Shown in pieces: positions 9,305-19,200 of a stretch of 19,200 nt of DNA. The translations under genes and the position numbers were made by a program. Position 1 is the first letter of the stretch. Each line of letters starts with the position of its first letter. The notes under the pieces were generated by a model. That model was given only the letters and a program-made list of their open reading frames with translations, did not search any database and was not told the origin of the DNA. The DNA comes from Smittium mucronatum. Lineage: Eukaryota; Kickxellomycota; Harpellomycetes; Harpellales; Legeriomycetaceae. Location of the stretch: assembly GCA_001953115.1 (NCBI GenBank), contig LSSL01001858.1, forward strand, positions 5,366 through 24,565. Reading direction: 5' to 3'.

Positions 9305-11696
9305 CTTCATAGTTTTTTTACGCGGGAAAGGTGTATAGTGAATCTTTTATTTTTATCCTTTAAAGGTAGGTGACCGAAAGAATTTTTTTCCAATACTAAT
9401 CAGAACTTCCGAGACTTCTGGATATTTCGTCAAATCTTTTTGTGCGGCTTTTTTTGAAATATGGGGGTCCGCCTCTGCTCTAAATCAGCATATTTGAATC
9501 GACTAAAACCAGGTTAACTTCACTGTTAGCTTTTCTACTCTTTAAATAAGGGTTCAATTATTACTGAAAATATGTTATAAATAGTGAATAGTTACAGAGA
9601 AAAAGAAATAATGATAAATGATTCAAATAGAAGTAATAGGAACCCAATACTTGAAAAAATAAAGAATTTCCATTTATTTATTAACTAATCTAATTGATTT
9701 TTAATTATTTATTTATATTTTTGCTTATTTGGTAAAATACAATTACAGGTGTATGATTCCATATGAAGCATAGTAAATTGATAACTGTTTTTATTATCTC
9801 ATATAGGCACATAATGTTTTTTTTCATGATTATTAAATTATATTGACCAGATTATCATATATTTTTTATAGATTTAGAACATAAAATTTTAATTTTAATC
9901 AATTTCTTTCTATACTTATTTTTTGAAACTAAAAAAATTATTTGGAAAAAAAATCTTTGGTTATTATTTTTTTTAAAAAGTTCTGATTCGAGACATGTAT
10001 ATTTATAAGTGAATAGATGTGATAATACAAACTACAGGTAAGTTTCAATTTAACAAAAAAATTGTTTTAGTGAATTTTTAGACGTTGAAATTTTTTTATA
10101 CCTATAAGTTTTTTGGTCTTTAATCATGATTGAAAAAATCATGCAAAAATATTTAGGCAATATAAAGAATAAAAACCAAACTAAAAAGCGATTCTCCAAC
10201 TATTCCAATAGTTTGAATGGGAATTAACAATAATTATAAGATGAATAAGTAGGAATCAAAATTTTCATTAATAAAAATTTAAATAGGTTTTGTATATTAA
10301 ACCATTTTTCAGTTATTTAAAGAGGTTTAATATTTTTTAGTTTTATGAATTAAAGTACTAATATTAATATTCACTAATTAGGAGTTTTCCTAAGTTTGAA
10401 TTTTGAACCTAATTAAATTTGACGTTTTTATACTTTTGTGCAACTAATTTAAACTAATAATATTTAGTTTAAATCAAAAATATTTATTTTATTTATCGAT
10501 CATTCACGCTTACCCCCTTTTTTTTTTGAATTGGTGTTAAAGCCATTAATATGAATTATTGGGTTAGGATCGGACCTAGAAAAACGCTAAAAAAAATTTG
10601 CATGTTATTTTATTGATCATTAATAATAAAAAAATCAAATAGAAAATGAATTTCTTATGCCATCTAAACCTAATTTAAAAAGATTATATCTTTAGTATTA
10701 TTGCAATATAGCTGATAGAATTCTAAAAAAATTTAAAATTAACTAAAAAATATGTTTATATTTATTCAAAATTTTGAAAGCCAATAGAAAAACTTTAAAG
10801 AGTTTTTATAAAGTCAAAGTCATGAGAGTTGTAAAATTAAGACAAAATCTAGTCCAATTTATAAATAATTTTTTTCGCTTAAAATAACAAACTTAATAAT
10901 GATAAATATTTAAAAAAAATTAGATAAAATAAATATAATTTATCTATGACAATTATATTTATTTAATATGTCTAACATCGTTTATCAAGAAAACTTAATT
11001 ATTATAAAACATTATTTCAGAAAATAATTCGCCCTTCCATTTAATATTAATTATAATGGATTTTATTATATATTTAATTCTATTGTTTTTAATAGATATA
11101 TTGTATATATGGATTTCATTACTTAATATCTCACCGAAACACTCATATTTATCATAGAAAATTTTATTAATACTCTAAATTAGTTTTTAAAATGATTTTT
11201 CATGTCTATTGCAATTAATATACACACCATTGAAATAAATCTAAACTGAATGCAAATATATCACATTTCATAATCATCGGGATCTAAATTTTAAATTTCA
11301 ATCATATTAAAAAAAAATTTGAATTTAAAAATTAAGTTAAGAAGAATCAATTTAATAATATCTGGTTTTATTTAAAATGCTTTTCCGAAGTTAGAGTTAT
11401 TTATCTAATATCTTTTCCATTTCTATTGTGAAAAAATATATAATTCATTCGCTAATCTCAAAACTAAACCCCTGGTGCCTTCCTGAATTAATTTTAAATC
11501 AATAAATAAACTATTGAAAAAAATCACAATTGAAGTTTAATTTAAAACCCTAAGAGAAAATTTCAATTTTTTAATTTATTTTGAGATTTAAATAAAAAAA
11601 GTAGATTAAAGGTTTTTCCAATTTTCTATCCTTAAAATTTTTTGATTTTCTATTTAAACGCTTTTAAGATACCATTTACTATATATATTAATTTAA

Positions 11697-11712
11697 TAAA
11701 ATAAAATAAAAT
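11697..11712. repeat. (TAAAA)3 microsatellite
   Basis: T residues at 11697, 11702, 11707 and 11712 are separated by four A each, giving three perfect five-base units. It is a slippage tract in AT-rich DNA. Confidence 0.75.
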
Positions 11713-12667
11713 AATTTAAATTTATGTTCCACTATTTTTTCTCTGTCTGTTAATTTTTTTATCGAAAGTTGAAATAATTAAAAATAATATTAAAAAAATT
11801 GTTAAAGTCTCAAATCTTTCTTTCATTTATTTGGGATTATTTGTGTATTACTTTTTTTTCAATATGATTTAAAATAATATATTTATCTCATTTAGACTTT
11901 ATGTAAAAATTCATACAACTATATGAATTAATGTTCAAAAAAAATCATATTTTTTAATAAATATAACTATACTGGAAACCTCGAAAGATTTTCACTTCTT
12001 TGTAACAAAAATTTTGTTTGATTTCTTTTCTTTAAATATTCTGAAACCACTTCTTTTTATATTTAATACATATTGGATTTATTTGTTTTAATATCAGTTT
12101 TTTAATAATTTTGTCTTCAGTTTCTATAGAAATCTAAAATTTTAGAGCCCTACGCCTGTTTTAATTTTTTTTTATTTTATTCACACCTATTATATCTTTA
12201 TTTGTATTTTTTCATTTTAATAGCTTTTTATAGCAAAAAACATCCATATTTTATTAATTTGATAAATAAATATTTAAATTTTTATATTTTTAGATTTTTA
12301 GATTTTTTTTGATTTGGCTGATTTTGTATTCTTAATATTTCTTAAAAAAACAGCTGAATTTTATTTTTCATAAATTTACTTATTATACACTATTATTTAA
12401 TTCAAAAATGAAAAATAATGTGGTTTATTAACTTATGTAGTAATTTTACAGAATTTTCTTAATAATTTTTAAAAATCCGATTTATTTTTTAATATGAATT
12501 TTTAACAGAAAAAGTATCGTTTTATTACGGAAATACCTGTCACACTATTAAAAAAATTTGTTTTTTCATTGATTTTTTTTATCATCAGATAAATGAGATT
12601 CAGTGTCCTATCTTTAGAAAAAATGAATATTTATTATTAAATATAGATTTTAATACATAATATTCAT

Positions 12668-12679
12668 CTTCTTCTTCTT
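12668..12679. repeat. (CTT)4 microsatellite
   Basis: Four perfect CTT units. It is a short simple-sequence tract with no associated gene. Confidence 0.75.
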
Positions 12680-13104
12680 TAAATATTTTTTAGAGGAATT
12701 AAATATATATTATATGACTTTGATTTGCGAGTTTTTCTGATTATTTTTTGGTGATTTTGGTTAAAAATTAATTTTTTTCCTATATTATTTATATAGAGTT
12801 TTTTTGGAATAACAGCTCGATTAATTTGTACTTTTATCCAATTAATTTCTATTCATAATCAATTTTTTTAATGATTCTCTAATTATGAGATTTATTTTTG
12901 AGCAGACAGTTTTGGTAGATATTAAATAAAGACTAGGTCCTTAAATTTATATATTTCAATAAAAGAATTCGCTTATTCAATGTTTTTTTTTGAAAACTAC
13001 CCGGATCCTTAGATTTATTCACGAGTCTTATTCCAGGTTTAGCCAATTTTATCTACGCTAATATTCTTAAAATTAAAATCAAATGGATCATATTTGTGTA
13101 TTGT

Positions 13105-13125
13105 GAAACTTGAAACTTGAAACCT
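13105..13125. repeat. Three 7-base units (GAAACTT)
   Basis: Two perfect GAAACTT units are followed by a third with one change (GAAACCT). It is a small local tandem repeat. Confidence 0.75.
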
Positions 13126-13960
13126 GAATATAAATAAAATATTAAATTTACTTTATTTTTTTGAATACATTTTGTGTTATTAGAATATATAAGATCCTTA
13201 AAACATTAAAAAAACTTTAGAGTTTCTATAATAATTAAAAATAAATATAATAATAATTCTAACAAAAAAGTTTAAAAAGACAAAAAAATGCAGTTTTTTA
13301 GTCAAATCCGGTTTTAAAGGTAAATATTTTATTCAAAAATTGAAGGTTTTATGAAATAATTACCTCCCACCATTTGAAAAAATATTGAAATTAATCTATT
13401 CATTATTAATTTTTTATAAGCAATTATGAACAAATTCCAGATACACCAGTGTACCATTAAAGTTTTTTAGTGATATTTGCAAAAAAATGCAATTTTTTTG
13501 CGTAAATTTATTTTTTTTAATCTGAAATCACGAATATCAATATACTTCAAAGCGTCTATAAGAATATAAGCTAAATCTCTTTTTAATAACAATTTTATTC
13601 GACTAGGATGTACATTTCAATTTTGATTTGATAATTTTTCAAACCTCGCTCAGCCTTTTATATATTTTCACACTTTATAAAAATCAGGCTGAATATGCAT
13701 AAATTAGATCTCTGATTTTATCAGAAAATCTTTACTCTATGCCAATATTAAACGTTACCGAATAATAAAAATTAATTATATTTTAAACTAGCCATCAAGC
13801 GATATAAATTGTGATTTATTTTAAAGTTTATTTAAAATGAAAATATTTATAATTTAAAAATATATAATAAATCTGAAATACACAACTTAAAATTTGAATT
13901 TTTTCACTTTTAATTTATAACCGAAATTTAAAAATATAAATTTTTATAGCAATACTGGCA

Positions 13961-14058
13961 ATAAAATTTTTATAAAGAGTTAACATTATAACTTGTACCA
14001 AAAGATAAAATTTTTATAAAGAGTTAACATTATAACTTGTACCAAAAGATAAAATTTT
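13961..14058. repeat. 44-bp perfect tandem duplication
   Basis: Copy 1 is 13961-14004 and copy 2 is 14005-14048. They are identical over all 44 bases. A further 10 bases of a third copy (ATAAAATTTT) follow at 14049-14058. Perfect identity in otherwise fast-drifting AT-rich DNA points to a recent slippage or unequal-exchange event, or to an assembly artefact at a repeat. Confidence 0.95.
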
Positions 14059-14109
14059 AATAACAAATATATCGCTCAATGGCAAGAAATTATAACTTGG
14101 AATATATTT

Positions 14110-14134
14110 TTTTATTTTATTTTATTCTATTCTA
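14110..14134. repeat. Five-base repeat, (TTTTA)3 then (TTCTA)2
   Basis: A residues at 14114, 14119, 14124, 14129 and 14134 keep a strict period of five. The last two units carry the same T to C change, suggesting the variant unit itself was duplicated. It starts about 50 bases after the 44-bp tandem duplication. Confidence 0.75.
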
Positions 14135-15157
14135 TTGAAAAAGGTGAGAATTCAGTTTTAATTTTCAATTATATAGTTAGCTTATCGAGTGAATTTAAAA
14201 AAAAATTAATAACCCAAATAACTATTTTCTCAATATCACTTGATCCATAACTATCAAAAAATAATTGAAACTACTTGGGAATCAAAATCACCAAAATTAA
14301 TTAAATCCCCTGCAAAAAAACCGCATACAACGTATTTATGAATATCCTTTTTATTTTTTTTATTTATAGAATGTTTTTTTGGTTATTTTATAATATTAAA
14401 AATATCTATTAGTTTTCTTGAAAAGTTGGAAAAATTAGCTTAATATTACACAATATTATTTATTTATATATGCTATTAAAATTATTTGTAACGGAAAATT
14501 TCTGATCCACCAAGAGATTTCAAATCAAATCCTTCTTTTCAACTTTGTATTTATTTGAGTTAAACCAGAAATAATTAATTTTAAAAATTCTATTAAATCA
14601 ATTGGAATTCATGAAAGTATAAGAATAATATACTATAAATTTTACTTGATTTCAAATAAAAATATTTTTATATTAATATGTTTGGTGACATATATTAAAT
14701 TTTACCTACACTTACATTAATTATTTAAATATAATAATATTAATGCTTAATTATTTTTAAATATTTTCATTTTTTTATGGTAAAGTACTTTCATAATCAA
14801 ATAAATGAGCTATTAGATTTAAAATTATATGTATTATATTAAACCAAATTATCATTATAAATTGTTTGTTATGAATTTTACTATTTTTTTTAAATTATTT
14901 ATAATAAAGTTGTATTAATCAAAATATATAAAAGGTTTTTTCTCTTATTAATTATTGCTAATTTTATTTTATGTTTAAAAAAATGAAGGCCATGTCTTTT
15001 AAATTTTTTCATGTTTTAATATTTGTGATAGTTTTCTCATATTGCAATAAGTTGTGCTATATTATAAAAAATAAAATAGTAATTTTTCGAAAGAGATTTT
15101 TTATCTTACTAACTCTTTTTTCTATTGAAAAAAAGTAATTAAAATCAAATTCCCAGA

Positions 15158-15168
15158 GGGGGGGGGGG
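15158..15168 (+). repeat. Run of 11 G
   Basis: Eleven consecutive G in a stretch that is otherwise about 80% A+T or more. It is the second long G run in the window and lies outside the GC-richer island. Confidence 0.85.
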
Positions 15169-16560
15169 TTGAAAAAAATTATTTAAGGAAATATTTTGCA
15201 TCGAATGGCTATTTCAAACTAGAATTATGTATGGAATTTTATTCCCAAATTTATTGAAAAATTAAATTACAGATTGAATTTATTGAGTAAAATCCAAAAT
15301 TTAAACCAAATTCTCAAATAACAACGAGGAATATGTAGCTCGAAAAATAAACCTTTAAAACTAAAATATAGCTATAATCTAGTAATTATACTTTCTCAAA
15401 AATATTTTCATATCAATAAAATAGATTTAATATACATTTAGATTAATAAAAAAAAAGTTAACTCTATATTACTATCTTTTATTCTCAATTGATTCTAAAT
15501 AAAATATATAAAACGATGTGAAAAATCAAAAAAAAGTTAAAATTTTGAATAATAATAATTATCGTAAATATTAGGTTTGAGCAATATAATCGAATTTAAA
15601 AAAGAATTTATATTGCATTCAATATTACATTTCCTAAATTTAGGCTTTATACACCAGTTTCTATTCTTAGAAATATTTTTTAGATTCCAAAATGTAAAAA
15701 AAACTAAGCTAAAAAAATCATAAAGTATTAGATTTGTCTTATATCCACGCTCAAATATTCTTTTAGGATATTTTTAAACTATTAAAAAGAGTTGATTGGT
15801 TATTTTAATAATTATGAAAATTAATTATGTTATGAATCTGAAGTCTATTTAATTTTACATCCGGCTCTTCAAGAATCTTTTTATGATTAGTCTAAATATT
15901 ATTTTTTCGGAAATATTTTCATTTATAATTTATAATATGCGGGTTGTTGATTTTATCAAAATTAGTAAATAAAATTAGAGAATACTCACTAACTTTTTCT
16001 TAATAAAAGTAAAAGAAATTTCTTTATTTTAAGGCTTCAAAGCATAAATTTTAATTTAGTATCAGATTTCTAAATATCCTTAAATATGGAAATTTATCCT
16101 TTAATGCCAATTTAATAAACAAAGTCCTTTTCAAAGTGCTTTTATAAATCGAAAAAAATATTTTAATAATTTCCTGTCCAAGTTCCAGGCGTTATTTAGG
16201 CATAATTTTCAAGGCGAATATTTAATATATATAATTATAGGTATAAATAATTTATAAATATTTTTTGAAGTTATATTATATATTACAGTTTTTATGGAAT
16301 TTAAATAGATAAATTTTATTGATTTAAATTGATTTATTACTTCGAGGAAAGGGTGAAATATAATATTAAGAAATTCAATAGTGAAAATTGAATTTTTTTT
16401 TTTGATTCTGATTAATATAAATTTAACCCATATAATATTAGATCTTTTTATGCAATAAACACACTATGAAGCATGTAGCACAATTTTATAATTGAAAAAT
16501 CATTTTTGATGAGTATTTTTTGCACTTTTATCACAATTTTGTTTTATTTGTTTTATAAAA

Positions 16561-16583
16561 TCCAGAAAATCTGGGATTTTTTA
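16561..16583 (+). terminator. Hairpin followed by T-run (terminator-like, first of two)
   Basis: CCAGA at 16562-16566 pairs with TCTGG at 16570-16574 across a three-base AAA loop, with one possible extra T-G pair outside. After GA at 16575-16576 come six T (16577-16582). The shape is that of a weak intrinsic terminator on the + strand. There is no gene upstream for it to serve, and T-runs are everywhere in this DNA, so the match may be accidental. It resembles a second hairpin 65 bases downstream. Confidence 0.25.
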
Positions 16584-16625
16584 TTCTTAGTCTTTCTCTA
16601 AAAGAAGTGATTTTTTCCTCTGATC

Positions 16626-16649
16626 CCCAGTTAATCTGGAATTTTTTTT
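16626..16649 (+). terminator. Hairpin followed by T-run (terminator-like, second of two)
   Basis: CCAG at 16627-16630 pairs with CTGG at 16636-16639 across a five-base loop, followed by AA and eight T (16642-16649). The four-pair stem is short. The arrangement and much of the sequence repeat the element at 16561-16583 (shared core CCAG, AATCTGG, then T-run), which suggests duplication of one element. No neighbouring gene supports a terminator role. Confidence 0.25.
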
Positions 16650-17124
16650 CTAAAAAGACTAATGCTTCGCGAAAAATTTATTTCCGGGATATTTATAAAA
16701 ATTTTAAGGCATTTATGTCTTAATATATTAAAATTTTTATTTTAAGCTGTGGGTATTCTTTTTTAATCTAGTTTCAAAAATATTTAATAGAAACTTTGAT
16801 TTTTTTTATTTCACGAGGTTTTAATATATATTGGATATTTTTTGACTCAAATAATGCTGTTTTTAAAGTATTAATAGATATAATTCTCATGTATTTTTAT
16901 CAATCTTGGTTAAGAATAAGTGAGGAAGATATATGAAATTTAGAGATCAGCTATTTCAAGAAATGTTTATCAAAAAAAAATACGAACCAGTTGGGTTTTA
17001 TAAAATATTTAGCATTTTATATTGACCAGAGTGGACATCCAAACATATTATTGAAGAGAAGCCGAGTAGACCAGAACACATGTTTAGAATGAAGCCTATT
17101 TTATATTTATATTGTTAGATGGTG

Positions 17125-17164
17125 GGTTTAAACCGGGCTTAAAAACCAAGCGAACTAATTGGTT
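17125..17164. other. Palindrome and adjacent stem-loop
   Basis: A perfect ten-base palindrome (GGTTTAAACC) occupies 17125-17134. Immediately after it, AACCAA at 17144-17149 can pair with TTGGTT at 17159-17164 across a nine-base loop. The two motifs share related words, suggesting a small inverted or direct repeat. No tRNA cloverleaf can be completed around them. Confidence 0.35.
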
Positions 17165-17770
17165 GTTACATAGCTTAACTAAAGATTGTATTTAGTCTAT
17201 TTATCTATCCTATTTAAAGCATAGCCATGAATGCCTATCAGTTTAAAAATAGCATTTTTTTGCAGTAGGTGAGCTATTACTAGCTAGCCATATTTCAATT
17301 TTTTTTAAAATAATAGTCTATTTTATAATCCTTTTTCTTTTTATTGATAATTTTTAATGTGGGTTTCAATGACAAAATCTTAAAATAGAATTTCTTGTTA
17401 CAAAAAATTTTCAATTTTCTTTTCCTTGGTGCATATGTGTTATAAAATTACTTTTTTTTTATACATCTTATTGTTTCTAGGATAAATACTAATAAAAATA
17501 TCTAGCTCCTGCAATAATTCTCTTTATATATTTATATTTTGTCATTTTTCAGTATATTTCATTTTTATATATCTAAAAACGTTGAATCTCTGTATAAATA
17601 GACACATCCCTACCATATTTTATATTATTTTACCCTTTAAATCTTCTATCTAAATGTATCTAAAGTGTTCCGAATCGCTAAATTTGCACTACTACATTTG
17701 CAAATTTTAAATATTTAATCAATAGTGTATTAATTCATCAAAGTCTTTAGTCAAAGCAGCATAAATATTA

Positions 17771-17784
17771 GCCATGGGAATGGC
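17771..17784. other. Small hairpin with GGGA tetraloop
   Basis: GCCAT at 17771-17775 pairs with ATGGC at 17780-17784 around a GGGA loop, giving five perfect pairs in a patch that is less AT-rich than its surroundings. No gene or T-run is attached, so no role can be assigned. Confidence 0.3.
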
Positions 17785-17916
17785 GCAAAAATACTAACAG
17801 ACGAAGAAAGAGACAATTGATCTAGAGTTTCTCATAAGATATTCCAACATGGGTTATTTATATCTTCTGAATAATCTTTAATATTTAATTTTTTTTCACG
17901 CCCTATCTAATTTTAA

Positions 17917-17932
17917 CCCCCTCCCCCCTCCC
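17917..17932 (-). repeat. C-rich tract (G-rich on the minus strand)
   Basis: Fourteen C among sixteen bases, in runs of five, six and three separated by single T. On the minus strand these are three G-runs with one-base spacers, which could favour G-quadruplex-type structure if the six-G run is split. It is the third strongly G- or C-biased tract in the window. Confidence 0.7.
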
Positions 17933-18541
17933 TTATAACAAGATTTTTACACATAAGCTTTGCATTATTATTTGGGGTTTTTAGAAAAAAAAACTAAAAA
18001 ATTGAGCTTTATACCCTCTATATAGGTCTCATAGAAAAAAAAGTATGATTTTTTTAACTATTGCCAAAAAAATTTTTGATGCAATCTGAGAAAGCTTTTT
18101 AAAAATATTATTTCATTATTATATTCATAAATTTCCTATAAATTATATTTTCCGTGATTTCAAACTTAGAAATGGATTTAAAAGTGTATTATTTTTCCAT
18201 TTGATGATTTTTTTATTAATCAAAAAATAATTTTTATTTTTCATCAATTTTAGAAATCGGCAGTCTTTATAAGTCGGCATGCTTTAAACCATTGTAATAC
18301 GACAAGAGTAAGTATAACTCATTTGCTTATAATATGGGCACCTAGTTTAAATAAACTATATTTTAAGCAGAGCTTTTTTAAATGGAACGGCATCAGTTTT
18401 TTTTTTTTTGAAGTGTAGCTAGTTTTTTTAGTACTCAAAATTTCTATTTTAATCTGAGTTGAATAAAATCAACGAAATTTTTTAAATTCGGCATTTGAGC
18501 AAAAAATAAATGGTTGTAAGAATTTATTTGGTTTTATTGAA

Positions 18542-18559
18542 AAAAATTATAAAAATTAT
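18542..18559. repeat. Two 9-base units (AAAAATTAT)
   Basis: Two adjacent perfect copies followed by more A. It is low-complexity sequence of no evident meaning. Confidence 0.5.
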
Positions 18560-19200
18560 AAAAAATCAACCCAAAATAATTATTTCAACATAGAAATCGA
18601 AAAGATTATATATTATAATTATATTTCTTTATTTCTGAAGAATATCCCGTATTTTTATTACTTAATTTTATACTAGCCCATTCATGTTATTAAAAAAAAA
18701 TCTAATACTATTTACAAAAAAATAATTATTGTGACTTATTCGGAAAAATGAATATTTTTTATTATATTTCCACGTCTTTCTAAAAAAAATTTCCTGTAAG
18801 TTTTATAAATATAATATTCACAAATATCCGAATAAGAAGAGTTAAATAATATCAGCTCAAAATGAAAAAATTTAAAAATCCTTATATTAAAAAACTTTAA
18901 TGCGTCGTGTGAGATTGAAAAATCCACAAGGGATAACTGGTTGAAAAAAAAACTTTAGACGCCTTTATACAGATTTTAATACCCTATAAGTCAAATTAAA
19001 ATCAGAAAAAATAATTTTTGAAGTATTTTTTTAAAAAACCGATAAATGGAATATATTAATAATTTCTTTCTTTTTTCTTTTGTCGCAAATTTTATGTAAG
19101 ATACAATCATTAAAAAATACACTAAAAAAAATTAATAAAATTAAAAGAACTATAATACGGCTATTATGCTAACCACAATAAGCTCCTCTGTCAGACTACC

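Larger units (their letters stand above)
5881..9540. other. GC-richer island with only short broken open stretches
   Basis: G+C rises to about 30-37% at 5881-6540 and to about 37-45% in many rows from 6541 to 9540 (about 45% in 6841-6900 and 7321-7380, 43% in 9421-9480), against 15-20% outside. No frame is open beyond about 90 codons. The longest open stretches lie on both strands: + strand 8338-8607 (hydrophobic, 90 codons, ATG at 8350), + strand 9064-9255 (63 codons, no ATG start), - strand 7300-7503 (67 codons from ATG), - strand 5895-6104 (69 codons), and - strand 9353-9484 (44 codons). At this composition a handful of frames this long is expected by chance. The frame starting at 6541 on the + strand has six stops in about 210 codons, fewer than the 14-15 expected, which weakly hints at an old coding sequence. 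I found no rRNA or tRNA core motifs. Likely identities are an eroded gene cluster, an inserted element, or a long non-coding RNA, and I cannot choose between them. Confidence 0.5.
9541..19200. other. AT-rich gene-free stretch (right flank)
   Basis: I see no gene here. G+C falls to about 20% just after 9540 and is as low as 12-13% in places (for example 14821-14880). Stops are frequent in all six frames. The only methionine-started frame above 60 codons is on the minus strand at 18736-18927 (63 codons), with no motif. That is within chance expectation. Small patches are somewhat less AT-rich (17028-17250 and 17755-17850) but hold no open frame. Microsatellites, two tandem-duplication types, G and C tracts and two hairpins are listed separately. 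The composition matches the left flank, so both flanks probably have the same mutational history. Confidence 0.7.

Noticed and set aside
9353..9484. Minus-strand open stretch of 44 codons containing DPHIS..AA, recalling the potassium-transport subunit KdpC.
   Set aside because: Only that short word matches. The residues after it do not follow the family, and the stretch is bounded by stops on both sides.
17110..17190. tRNA-like words and stems.
   Set aside because: No acceptor stem pairs with the rest, and there is no TPsiC-like loop, so a cloverleaf cannot be drawn.
18920..18945. A stretch resembling the universal large-subunit rRNA segment around GGGATAACTGG.
   Set aside because: The similarity needs one insertion and one deletion, and ends after about 20 bases. 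The expected rRNA sequence on either side is absent.

Overview
This window shows no gene that I can identify. It is very AT-rich (flanks roughly 80-85% A+T by eye), and in 19.2 kb no reading frame stays open beyond about 90 codons. I found no convincing rRNA or tRNA, no CRISPR array and no transposase. Ordinary bacterial or archaeal chromosome would show a dozen or more genes in this space. The DNA is therefore either intergenic or intronic nuclear DNA of an AT-rich eukaryote, or a long decayed stretch of a reduced host-restricted symbiont or organelle genome. The sequence does not decide between these. CpG is not obviously depleted in the rows I sampled, which argues against heavy cytosine methylation or RIP-type mutation as the cause of the AT bias.

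Layout. (1) Positions 1-4660 are AT-rich DNA with homopolymer runs, a (TA)8 tract and a short cluster of related A/C-rich motifs near the left end. (2) Positions 4661-5640 are strongly strand-asymmetric: on the + strand A and G dominate and C is nearly absent. One frame here stays free of TAA and TAG for about 80 codons but contains two TGA codons. (3) Positions 5881-9540 are a compositional island. G+C is about 30% at its left end and often 37-45% from about 6540 to 9540, with a sharp return to about 20% at the right edge. It holds only short, interrupted open stretches on both strands, a 55-bp tandem duplication and a run of 14 G. The best reading is an eroded gene region or an unrecognised non-coding RNA or insertion. 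No family could be named. (4) Positions 9541-19200 are again AT-rich and gene-free. They contain a perfect 44-bp tandem duplication, several microsatellites, a run of 11 G, a C-rich tract and two related hairpins, each followed by a T-run.

No functional system can be reconstructed. The observations most worth a second look are the GC island with its sharp right boundary, the purine-loaded segment just to its left, and the twin hairpin/T-tract elements near 16.6 kb.
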